This document shows, in pieces, positions 1 to 9,621 of a stretch of DNA of 64,000 nt. The notes beneath the pieces were generated by a model that worked only from the letters and a program-made list of their open reading frames with translations, was not told the origin of the DNA and searched no databases. How positions within the stretch are numbered: position 1 is the first letter of the stretch; the number at the start of each line of letters is the position of its first letter. Origin of the DNA: Perilla frutescens (lineage: Eukaryota > Streptophyta > Magnoliopsida > Lamiales > Lamiaceae); contig BRKX01000009.1 of the NCBI GenBank assembly GCA_026008535.1, forward strand, positions 44,761,001-44,825,000. Direction: 5' to 3'. The translations under genes were made by a program, and so were the position numbers.

Positions 1-200
1 GTGTAAATATACAATATATTAATTTTTTGGTTCATTGGGAATAGCTAAACCCATGGGGGGTGAGTGGAATGGCTATTCATTTACTTTTGGGAATAGCGAT
101 TCCTTCAGGAATGGTGATTCCCGATGTTAAGGCATACCGATCACAAGAATGGAAATAGACATGAGAATGGTCATTCCATTCCACCATACCAATCAGCTCC
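1..200. mobile_element. Right part of a Tourist-like (PIF/Harbinger) MITE
   Basis: The segment is rich in imperfect GGAATGG/CCATTCC inverted words. It ends, read outward on the minus strand, with GGAGCTGATTGGTATGG. It is followed by TAA at 201-203, the usual Tourist target. The same LTR without an insertion is present at 19969, where the sequence reads CCTAAGTATCTG, so an insertion at TAA is directly supported. The left terminus lies outside the window, so the second copy of the TAA and the other inverted repeat cannot be checked. The family name is an inference. Confidence 0.5.
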
Positions 201-926
201 TAAGTATCTGCGGGCATAGGCCCAAGACCTATTGCAGAAAATAAAATAAAACTAAATAAATTGTTGGGTGCGTAAAAATATCTAGAGCTTCGTAAAAAGA
301 GAGTTTATTGTTTGCTGCCATGAGATCTACTTATATAGGAGTACAAAGACACTAAGTAAACTCTCCGACAGGCCGGGGATCTTCAGCCCAATTCGCAGCC
401 GCCATGCCCAAAGCTTTCCATGTCTGGCATATTCTTCCCTTATTTAGAAGATTATGAGTCATAGATTCTGGATCGCCGTGCCCTAGTTGCGCCGACATAG
501 CAACTTTCCTTGTAGAGTCAAGCATCCTTCTGGAAGCGTCAACTTGCCTTCTGCGACTCCTCTTTTCTTTGGTGGCTAGGGTGCATTGCTCCTGCTGTAG
601 CCGGAATTAGTTTCTCTTGTGCCCAATCTCCTCTCATTCTCTTCTTAATCACTCCGGGGTTATTGTGGGCACGATGACAAACTTCTCCTTCAGCTTTTGT
701 TGAAATGGTGGGTGATTTCCACTAGGCTCGAGAGAGAGCTTTCCGCTGAGAAGTTGTTGCCCATCTTGGTATCATTAGCACCTTTGTGCCCTCCAGAAGT
801 GATTCTCATGCCCCCTGCTGCCCATTGTGCCCATTCTAGCTCTTTCTGACTCAAAAATAGAAAAAATAAAGGACAAAAGAACGAGAAAAAAGACACAAAA
901 ACATGAGAGAATTTGGACTTGTCACA
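201..926 (-). repeat. 3' LTR of E1 (part inside the window)
   Basis: This stretch aligns with 19969-20677, with the same run of words, for example the copies beginning AAGTATCTGCGGGCATA and those ending GAATTTGGACTTGTCA. It ends at ACTTGTCACA next to a purine tract (minus strand AAAGTGGGTGGG). The rest of this LTR lies left of the MITE at 1-200 and outside the window, so the LTR is interrupted rather than truncated. Confidence 0.8.
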
Positions 927-2430
927 CCCACCCACTTTAGTCATAATTGCCCTTAAGTATGTGGGTATAACGTGCCCAAAAGAAAAAAATAGAAAACAGA
1001 AGGATGAAAAGACAGATTCAAGACAAAGAGATGACAAGTCATGCATGTAAAAGCAAATCCCTCACGGGCACAGAGACCTAGGTACCTGATCACAGTCAAC
1101 ATCATATAAACAGTAAAAACATATATAATGCCAACTGCAAATCAAAATGACTAAGTTATTGGTTCGCCCATGCTTTCCTCACTCAAGTGTTTTGGCTAAG
1201 TGTTTACGCTCAAGGAAAGACATAATTGAACCGAGGGTCACCATAGACTTGCAAGTGCTCTTGTTCCTCCACCATTGTTGTAATAATGAGCATACCTATA
1301 CTAAGGGCTTTAAAGCTTGTAATGGGGCTTTGGGTTTAAAGTAGGAAATATTTGGATCTGGCTCAGTTTTTTTGTCGAATTTTCCCTTTGGGAGACTTCC
1401 GTTGACTCTTACTGGCCTTTACCACCGTGCCTTTTTTATTTAAGCATATGTCCTAGATTTTTTATCTTGTGGGCATTTTGTACTTTTATTTTCTTGGGGT
1501 TTCTTTTTCATTTTTTTTTCTTTTTTATTTCGACCCCCTTTTTTTCTTCTTTTTCTTTTTCTTTCTTTCTCTTAGCATTTTATGCCTTGTAATACACCAG
1601 ATTTATCCTTCCCTCATGCCCATGGTCTTTTTTGTGGTTTTCAAGAAAGAATATGACCAGGGCTTTATTCATTTTTAGCTCAAAAAGGGTGCAAGGGATA
1701 ATATCAGGGTAGTTTTATTTGGCTTTGTGGGCTCAGAAAGAAAATTTGCCTAAGCATTTCAGTAGCATACCCAAAATTCCTTGTGACCTCAGAATAGAGC
1801 AAAAGCAAGTTCTAGTTCACCTAAATTCAAAAATTCAGAAATCTAACAAGAAAGAAGTAGCACATGCATTGTGAATTCAGGCTCAATTCCTCACAAGGTA
1901 CTTAATTCATTTATCATATAAGCAGTAGCATGAGCATGCTGAAATGACAATACAGTAAAATATGTTGCCTTATGGTCACAAGACCCTAGACTCCATGCTT
2001 TAAAGTTCAAATATTTACACATGCTTGACACTTAAAAAAAATGCAAAGAAGGCAGAGTAACCCCCATCCACACACTTTGCCTTCGGTAAAGTGGGTACGA
2101 TAAGGTTATCCTACTAACCACAAACTCAATAAAACATTAGAGGGCCCCCCTACCCACACACTTTGCCTTAAGCAAAGTGGGTCAATACGGAGGTCATCTA
2201 AACAAAAAAACACAAAAACATCAAAAACAAAGACACAAAAAACAAAAGGACTCCTAATGCCCACACCCACACACTTTGCCTTAAGTAAAGTGTGGGAAAT
2301 GGAGACACCTAAATAGACACAACAAAAAACAAAATCCTAATCTATGGGAAAGTGTACCAGTTTAGGCATCAGAGAGGGTCGGGTAATTAAATTCAACGTG
2401 TTTGAAGTAGGCGAACATGGTGGTCTCCAA
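927..2430 (-). other. E1 3' noncoding region
   Basis: Between the env-like ORF and the 3' LTR there is no believable gene. The stretch contains a long pyrimidine-rich tract near 1500-1570 and the hairpin/purine repeats at 2060-2300. Short ORFs here fall in low-complexity T-rich sequence and have no recognisable domains. Confidence 0.6.
2060..2300 (-). repeat. Three repeated hairpin/polypurine units upstream of the E1 3' LTR
   Basis: Three units, near 2066-2096, 2150-2182 and 2265-2297, each read ACACACTTTGCCTT followed by a return arm AAAGTGGGT or AAAGTGTGGG. On the element strand each gives AAAGTGTGTGGG, close to the tract that abuts the LTR at 927-940. The arms CACACTTT and AAAGTGTG of the third unit pair perfectly. 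They look like duplicated polypurine tracts. Confidence 0.65.
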
Positions 2431-3995
2431 TCAGTCTAGTCTGGCTATGATGGTGGTGGCTATTGGCTCTTGCTGTTGTGCCTTCGAGGGCCTCTTAGTT
2501 GGTCCTGCATTCAAAGAAAAACTAAGGCTACTCGAAGTCTCGAGCTTCGGTATGCCAAACACAGGTTTTCCCTCCTCATTGTCAAAAACATCCAACATGC
2601 GTTTCAAGCAGTTCAAATCAAACAACTCAACATGCTTGTAATAAAGATTAGTGGATGAAGGATCAAATAGATGCATTTTTTCAGCAAGATGGGTAATCAG
2701 TTAGGCACATGAGATACGATTTTTAGAATGGGCCACGGTGTCCTTAAAGTGGGCGATGGCCACAGCTCCAAAGTTTATCCTCTTATTGTGCACCATGCAC
2801 CAAAGGATAAACAACTCCTGATTGATGATGGAGAGGAGCTATCTTTCCAGCCAAAGAAGTTGTAGGCGAGCACTCGGTGACAAAAGCGAAGGGCATTGCT
2901 TTTCAGCATGTATCCCTTGCTTGTTCCAGACTTGAATTTGGAACCGTTACCTAAATCGGCCCACTTTTCCTCCACATTCTCATCCGTGGGTACCATAACA
3001 ACAGCAGACTTATATTCATCATCATTCAGGTCCAAAAACAAAACAATTCCCAGACCCATGTTCAATTCGTCAGCAAAAATATTGAAATTTTTACCAAAAA
3101 TTTTAAACCTGAAAATTTTTGCAGAAGTGCCTACCTTCCTCATACTTTTCACAGACAGGTCATGGAAAAACTCATAGATCAACATAGGAAAAATCAGACA
3201 ATCCCATTCAATGAAAAAAGACCAATCAATGTTGGAGAAGAGTTCTCTTACCTCTCGCTCGATGCCCAAGACAGCAAGCGAGGTGAAATGGATGGTCTTG
3301 CTATGCACGATTTCCCTTGTGGGCAAGACGTCTTCTCCTTTCGGCATGACTTTTCCAGAAGTTAGGCTAACCACAGTTTTGCCCTTCTTTGCAGACGGCT
3401 TGGCAGAAGCTTTCCCTTTCCCTTTGGTAGACACAGAGGGCGCATCCGTTGTGCCCTCAGTGGTTTTCTTGAGAGACAGAGACAAGTCATCCTGACTCTT
3501 GTGGGCTCGCGACTCCCCATTGCTTTCAGCTTTTTCTTCCTCGACTTCCTCATTAGCATTCTCGTCCTCCGACAGTGTCGGCGACAGCTGCTTCTTCCTC
3601 TTCAAGGTCTGTGACTTAGCTTTCACGGCGGTGACCTTCTCCTTCTTTACCTTATTCAACTTTTCAGTTGCAGGAGACTCAGGGATGTGCTCCAGCATCG
3701 GCTCGGGAGTCACATCTTGCTGTATACTGGCCTCTTCTTGGTCATCGATCTCGTCAGTGGTTTCTTCCATAATTTTTAGAGAAGGCTCGTCAACCTTCTC
3801 AAATTTTCGGGTGGAAAAAGCTGAAGACGGTGGCTCGACGGTGGAGAGATGCTGGATGTTCATGGCGGTAGTGTTCGGCGGTTTGGTTGGTGCAGCAGCG
3901 TCAGTGGTGGTATCCCTGGAATTTTCTGGTAAAGTGGAGGGGGTAAACTCCACCTTCTTCTTTGTGGACTTGGCAGCGCGAGTTTTCGGGGCCAT
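2431..3995 (-). pseudogene. E1 third ORF, env-like / putative plant transposon protein
   Basis: A 406-residue reading frame runs from 3995 to 2775 and continues in another frame to 2431. The N-terminal half is low-complexity, rich in Lys, Glu and Thr, starting MAPKTRAAKSTKKK. The C-terminal half has the globular region typical of the Athila third ORF and of proteins annotated as putative plant transposon protein domain. In that region are IVHSKTIHFTSL, IFRFKIFGKNFN and the Met-Val/Asp-Glu stretch that follows. The frame breaks near 2830, and a stop lies near 2700 before the segment starting MHLFDPSSTNLYYKH. It follows pol on the same strand, the usual Athila position. Its function is unknown; a role as an envelope is only a family hypothesis. 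Confidence 0.65.
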
Positions 3996-4335
3996 AGTGA
4001 TTGTGGTTATGGCGGTTTCGAGAGAGGGAGTTTTAAGAGAGAGGGGGAGGTCTGTAATTTTTTGAAATTTTGGAGTGAAAATAAGCGAGTGAATTTGGGG
4101 AGGAAGAGATGAGGGTTAAATACTTGGATTCACCCTAGCCACTCAATTTGAATTGATGTGACAGACCCGTCAGATGACTTTTAAGCTTCTAGGGTTTCCT
4201 TGTACGGAATCTTGTGTTGTGCCCACGGCGGCAGAGAGATCCTGAATTTTCCGGAATTACCTTTGCTGGTGCCCTCCATTCTGAAAGCATCCACTTTGGC
4301 TAGATTATTTCCTTCCATGAAAAATTCACCTGAAT

Positions 4336-4370
4336 TTATTTCCTGGGTTGCCTTCCAGTCAGTGCCCCAA
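4336..4370 (-). promoter_or_regulatory. AGGCAACCC hairpin-like block between E1 pol and ORF3
   Basis: On the minus strand the block reads CTGGAAGGCAACCCAG, preceded by a GGCACT word. Its loop AGGCAA and flanking CCC match the hairpins downstream of gag in E3 (near 26676-26700) and E4 (near 59130-59152). One inner pair is mismatched (A opposite C). It lies in the 490-base gap between integrase and the third ORF. The role is unknown. Confidence 0.4.
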
Positions 4371-4481
4371 TTATTGTCGTGGGCACGACCTTCTTCAGCT
4401 TCACATGTATATAGGCTCAACGAGCTGGAGCCCGAGAGCCTCTATAGCTGAAACCATTGGTTCCTTGAGATGCTTTAGCCA

Positions 4482-5225
4482 CTAGCCATTGACTTTGAGC
4501 GTCTCTCTAGTACTTGAATCGAATAATTCCACTGCTCCATTTGGACATACGGTCTGGATCTCATAAGGTCCTGACAATTTGGACTTGAGTCCTCCTCCTA
4601 ATAGCTTCAGTCTGGAATTATATAGCAGAACCTTTTGCCCACGCTCAAACGGCTTGTGGCGAATGAGTTGGTCATGGGTTCTTTTCATTCTTTCCTTGTA
4701 AAGAACAACATTGTCATAGGCTTCCAGCCTCATCTCTTCCAATTCTTGAAGTTGGAGCTTCCTTTTGATCCCAGCTCTATCAAGCTTCATGTTCAGCTTC
4801 TAAATTGCCCAAAAGGCCTTGTGCTCAATCTCAACTGGAAGATGACAATTCTTCCCATAGACTAAGAGGAACGGAGACATCCCAATGGGTGTTTTGTAAG
4901 ATGTGCGATATGCCCACAAGGCATCATCCAGCTTGAAACTCCAATTCTTGCTATTGGGGTTCACGACCTTTTGAAGTATGGACTTGACTTCTCGGTTGGA
5001 AACCTCAGCTTGTCCATTCGCTTGTGGGTGATATGCAGTAGTCACCTTATGTCTCACTCCATATTCCTTGAGCAAATTCTTGATGATCATATTGCAGAAG
5101 TGAGATCCTTGATCACTTATCAGTGCCTTGGGCACACCGAACCTGCTGAACACATTAGACTTCAGCAACTTCTTGACCACACGGGCATCATTTATGGTAG
5201 TTGCTTTTGCCTCCACTGGCATCAC
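4482..5225 (-). pseudogene. E1 integrase catalytic core and C-terminus (partial)
   Basis: Two adjoining frames (5225-4800 and 4790-4482) encode the distal half of a Ty3/gypsy integrase. Visible parts are VSRFGVPKALISDQGSHF-like residues with the second catalytic Asp, TTAYHPQANGQAEVSNRE with the catalytic Glu, and the C-terminal LYNSRLKL and KLSGPYEI region that in gypsy integrases follows the core. The HHCC zinc domain and the first catalytic Asp are missing because of an internal deletion near 5235. A stop near 4800 splits the frame. The segment follows reverse transcriptase directly and cannot encode an active enzyme. Confidence 0.85.
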
Positions 5226-6222
5226 ATATTATTTCAAATGGCATGCCCCAGTCTGGAGGTTGAATGATGGGTGCCGTGACCAGCCTCTTCTTCAGAGTAT
5301 TGAAGGCTTCTTTGCATGCATCATCAAAGATAAAAGGCATATCATTCTGCAAGAGATGCGTGATTGGTTGAGCAATCTTTGCAACATTTTTGATGAATGG
5401 CCGGTAGAACCCGACGTGCGCAAGAAAATCTCGAACTTGCTTCACCATAGTAGGGTATGGTAGCTTTTCGATGATGTCCACCTTAGCCTTATCCACCTCA
5501 ATTCCTCTTTCTGAGACAACATGCCCAATAACGATCCCTTCTCGAACCATGAAATGACATTTTTCATAGTTCAGCACCAAGTACTTATCTATACATCTTT
5601 TTAGCACCTTTTTAAGGTTATCGAGGCATACATCGAATAAATTCCCATAGACTGTGAAGTCATCCATGAATACTTTGATGAAATTCTCCAAAAGATCTGA
5701 GAAAATACTCATCATGCAGCATTGAAAGATTCTGGGGGCATTGTAGAGCCCAAAAGGCATTTTTCGATAAGCAAATGTGTCGAATGGGCACGTGAAGGTA
5801 GTCTTCTCCTGGTCTTCTTGATCCACTACAATTTGCATGTAGCCTGAATATCCATCAAGGAAACAAAAGAATTTGTTTCCAGCCAATCTCCCCAGCATTT
5901 GATCTATAAATGGCAATGGAAAGTGATCCTTCCTTGTGATGGTGTTGAGCTTCTAGTAGTCTATGCAGACTCTCCATCCAGTTTGTAGCCTTGTTGGCAC
6001 AAGCTCATTTTTCTCATTTTTCACCACCTAGATCCCTGATTTCTTGGGCACGACATGAATTGGGCTCGTCCACTTGCTGTCTGAAATGGGGTAGATGATT
6101 CCCATATTTAGCAATTTGAGTAGTTTCTTTAGCACGACCTCCTTCATTATGGGGTTCAGTTTGCGTTGGGCATCCCGTACAGGTTTGGCATCATCATCCA
6201 GGAGAATTCTGTGCATGCACAC
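5188..6222 (-). pseudogene. E1 reverse transcriptase and start of RNase H
   Basis: The frame from 6222 carries the start of RT (MGIIYPISDSKW, HVVPKKSG). It meets stops near 6030 and 5955, then runs on from 5916 with LDGYSGYMQI, MPFGLYNAP and the catalytic box FMDDF. The tail has the tether region and then ICDASGG, the first motif of RNase H. The frame then passes straight into integrase sequence without the rest of RNase H. The catalytic Asp pair of RT is kept, but two nonsense positions and the deletion inactivate it. The FMDDF form is typical of Athila/Tat. Confidence 0.85.
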
Positions 6223-6290
6223 TGCAGAGCTTATGCCCTTGATGTCGACCAGAGTCCATCACATTGCTTCTTTGTATATACATAACAATC

Positions 6291-6575
6291 TCAATAGTCG
6301 GTTTTTTCAACAAGATTCAGTCCTTTGCTTATAATAACCGGTAGTGTCTTATTCTCCCCAAGATAGACATACTTTAAGTGGTTAGGGAGATTTTTCAATT
6401 CTAGTTTTGGTGCTCTCTGCACCGATGGAAGCATCTGGTCTGTCTGCGTCATTATAGGCAAATTGAAATTCACCACTTCATACGGTAATTCTTCGAGATA
6501 GTATAACATCATGATGGCGTCTCTGGCATCCTTGTCTTCATCGAGGGCATCGTAGTCAGTCAACCCAGTTTGCAA
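6291..6575 (-). pseudogene. E1 protease-RT linker fragment
   Basis: A 94-residue frame between protease and RT contains the word ELKNLPNHLKYVYLGE, followed by LPVIISK. This spacer precedes RT in Athila pol (the LKPLPSHLRYAFLGE-type motif of the family). It is in the right order, but stops at 6590 and near 6288 cut it off from both neighbours. Confidence 0.75.
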
Positions 6576-6593
6576 TGCCCATTCCAGGGGTTC

Positions 6594-7229
6594 TTAGTTG
6601 TTCATGCGACCCAGAATGGCTTGAGATTGGGTATAGCAATGGTTCACAAAGTAGACTAACTCCGGATCTCGTGGGTACTTCATGGCTTCATAAATGTTGC
6701 ACACAACTACCTGGCCATCGAACTCACATGTCAGCGTTCTCTGATCGACATTGATTTTGGTGCGAGCAGTTTTCATGAAAGGCCTCTCTAACAGTAGAAC
6801 GGATATAGACGGTGTCGTGGTGCCCATGTCCAAGACATAGAAATCTGCTGGAAAAATCAATTCCCCCACTTTCACCAAGACATCTTCTATTAGACCTTCG
6901 GGGTAGACATTTGATCTATCTGCCAACTGGATGATCACCTTTGTTTCCTTTTGTGGTCCTAGATTCAATTCTTCATAAATCGTCATGGGCATGACATTTA
7001 TGGATGAACCGAGATCAAGCATCGTTTTTTCAATCTTTTTGCTCCCAGTTATGCATGGTATGACAAACATACTAGGATCTTCACACTTCTTTGGCATCTT
7101 CTGTAGCACTGCAGAGACATTTTCTCCCATTAAAAGTCTCGCATCTTCTTCAAATCGCACCTTCTTGGTGCACAGCTCTTTCAGAAAACGGGCATAATGA
7201 GGAACTTGCCTTGGTGCACAGCTCTTCAA
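6594..7229 (-). pseudogene. E1 protease region
   Basis: This 211-residue frame holds a retropepsin-like aspartic protease. The active-site motif is LDLGSSINVMP, and a distal LLLERPFM replaces the usual LLGRPF. Upstream residues (HYARFLKELCTKKV and ENVSAVLQ) belong to the gag-protease linker of Athila. The frame is open at its 5' side only as far as 7229, where E1 is interrupted by the E2 junction. With gag and pol broken, a mature protease is unlikely to be made. Confidence 0.85.
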
Positions 7230-7248
7230 ATCGCACCTTCTCGGTGCA
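7176..7248. other. Scrambled junction between E1 and the E2 left LTR
   Basis: Two short E1 words, CAAATCGCACCTTCT and TTGGTGCACAGCTCTT, occur at 7150-7185 and again, in the opposite order, at 7210-7247. E2 LTR sequence begins straight after. The first roughly 910 bases of the E2 LTR (present at 15220-16131) are missing here. This fits a deletion repaired with filler copied from next door. Confidence 0.6.
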
Positions 7249-9607
7249 CCGCCGTTGCGACACGACGAGACACTAAGCTAGCCACCTTCCTTCGACGCAC
7301 CCGACTCCATCCATTCTTCTTCGTCGGCCTCGAATCTATTTCTTTCTTATCTTTAACTCCGCATTTCTTTCCGTCTTTCATTATCGTATTTCTTTTATAG
7401 TATTTCCGTTATTATTTCTCGTTGATATTCTCGATTTATTTCGTTTAAGTTCCACTTAAGTTCCGTATTTAAATTCCGTCGTTATTTCGTTAAATTCCGT
7501 CTAAGTTTAGTATTTCGATTCTAATCGTTATTTTTCAAGTCTGTTTCTTCTCTGTTTAAGCTGAAATTTTAGTATGTTGTGCATCTTGACATTCTCTACG
7601 TTTCGTATGTTGAGTCCGTCGTCATCCGGTGACTGGAAACCGGTCAGATCGCCAGAAAATAGAAACTGCTACCGGCGCCGATCAGTTTGGTTTTTGGCTG
7701 TTTTCACCTATTTCGAGTCATCAAATCGAAAAAGTTTCTTCTACAAAGTTGCTCCAAAAATTATTCTCTATAAATCTGCCAAGTTTCGTAATTTTTGGAT
7801 GAGTTTTGATGAATCTCAATTTTTAAAAGTAGACAGTTATTTTTATTCTGGAAGCATGTGTTATCAAAAAATTCTCAAAGTCTCAATATTGAGTCCTCGT
7901 ATATATAAGAGTATCCCATATTATTTTCATAATTTTTGGACAAATAAAAAGTGTATTCGAGGTCTGCTGAATAAAATTAAATAATAGCTATATTTATAAT
8001 AAATTAAATCCCGAAAAATTAGTGGTTCGTTTCGGATGTTTTCAAAGGGTTTTTTTTTAGGATTTAATCTTCGCATTTTGCTAAAGTCGTGCAATATATG
8101 TTTAAGTCCATGTTAAAGGTAGTTTAGTTGGGTATTGTTTAATCTCGTGTTAGACATTAGAAATCTTCAAAGGAGGCCACTAAGTCGATGATTCGAATTT
8201 TATAGGAGGAAGTGAGCCTCGTGAAAATTCGAAAAAGGATCGTCAGCTCATTGCTTTACCTTTTGTCCAGTAGTCGAGGTGGGTAAATCTATACTTATCT
8301 AAAGTTTGAGCTAATAAGCTCTAGAAGCATGATAGGGCAAATGAGATATCCAATGAAACACTTTTGCTCTGTCTGATTGATCTCTGTACAAGGAAGGAAG
8401 AAAAGGAAGTTATTATATGTTAAGTGAGCTCTCAAGCATGTTTATATACGCTATAAATGATTAAATATTGTTTATGCTAGCATAAGATAATTAGAATTGA
8501 TTTAATTGCAATTTATGTTTATGCACGTTCATTTTCTCGTATCTGAATGTTGGATTTTGCTAAAGTTTATTTAGCTAATTAAGCATTTCCTTTTAGGGTA
8601 GTAATAAATCCCTTATAGGCCGAAGTCATGCTTAAGTAAAGAATTAGCCTTAGACGTTGCTCTAAGCTCGATAGTTCTAGTAAGGTTAAGGAAGCTAAGG
8701 AATTAAGGATTAAGGTTGAGAAAGGAAGGCCAAGTTAAGAAAGGAAGAATATAGCTTTTATAACCAGGATTGAGCTCAAAATTCATGATCTTTGATCATT
8801 AAAGTAAGTCACTGCTGGGTTAATTCCCTCGCAAACTTGTTTGGATATTTGAGGTAACCCCTCTTCTATCATATGGCATGCCTAAGGGTGCAGTTGAAAT
8901 TAGGTTTGAGCCAAGATTGGGCCCAAAAGTAAAGAAAAGGTTTTGCGGATATGGAGAGGGCTTTTGCGTTTTGCTCTCCATATACCGTCAGTTTATTATT
9001 GGATATTTCTCGAGTTATTAAAGAAGCTTTTATTAAAACCCACTGAGTACATTAGTGCTCACGCCCTCTTTTTCAAATATTTTCAGGTTGAGATGCTGAG
9101 GATGATGGTGGCTGTGGATGTGGGTTGGCTGCCAAGATTGTTTTGCTATTATATAAGTTCTTTTTAAATCCCATGATGTTTCTGCTACTCTGATACACTT
9201 TTTCTAATTTCATTCAAGTTCAATTATGTTTATCGAGATTCTAAGAATATTTCCCAAGACATGATTATATATATATATATATATAAGTGATGCATATTCA
9301 GTTTTATTCCTGCTTCTCGAGTATATTTTCCTTTCGCCTATGAAGAGGCTTGTTCACATTGATTATTGTTTATTCGCTTTGACCTATGAATTGGTCTATG
9401 TTTATTGGTATCTGATTAGTTAGCCATTTCATTCCGCTAAAGCATGTTTCCTTCTTAATCAAGTAAACCCAAGTATCATCGCCTATCTTTCAAAAGTACA
9501 TCTTAATTCTTAAAACTTCTTCGTTAGTCTTCCGTCTTTATTCATTAATCCTTTAATAACACCACGTCCCCATTCGGTAATCCCTATCTCGGGACCAGGC
9601 TGTTACA
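7249..9607 (+). repeat. 5' LTR of E2, lacking its first part
   Basis: The segment aligns from CCGCCGTTG onward with 16132-17991 and ends in the same CAGGCTGTTACA. It retains about 390 bases (around 7735-8130) and about 90 bases (around 8720-8800) that are absent from the right copy. It lacks the promoter part: the TATAAATA at 15917 of the right LTR has no partner here. Confidence 0.8.
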
Positions 9608-9609
9608 GA

Positions 9610-9621
9610 TGGTATCAGAGC
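9610..9621 (+). other. E2 primer binding site (tRNA-iMet type)
   Basis: TGGTATCAGAGC follows the LTR end (TGTTACA) after two bases. It is the standard initiator-Met primer site of chromoviruses. Confidence 0.85.

Noticed and set aside
201..926. E1 3' LTR as a truncated LTR
   Set aside because: The break coincides with a TAA target and a MITE end, so the rest probably lies left of the window.
1469..1678. Plus-strand ORF of 69 residues
   Set aside because: It is mostly Phe from a T-rich tract in the E1 noncoding region; no coding signs.
3499..4065. Plus-strand ORF of 188 residues
   Set aside because: Antisense shadow of the E1 third ORF, which has the better domain evidence.
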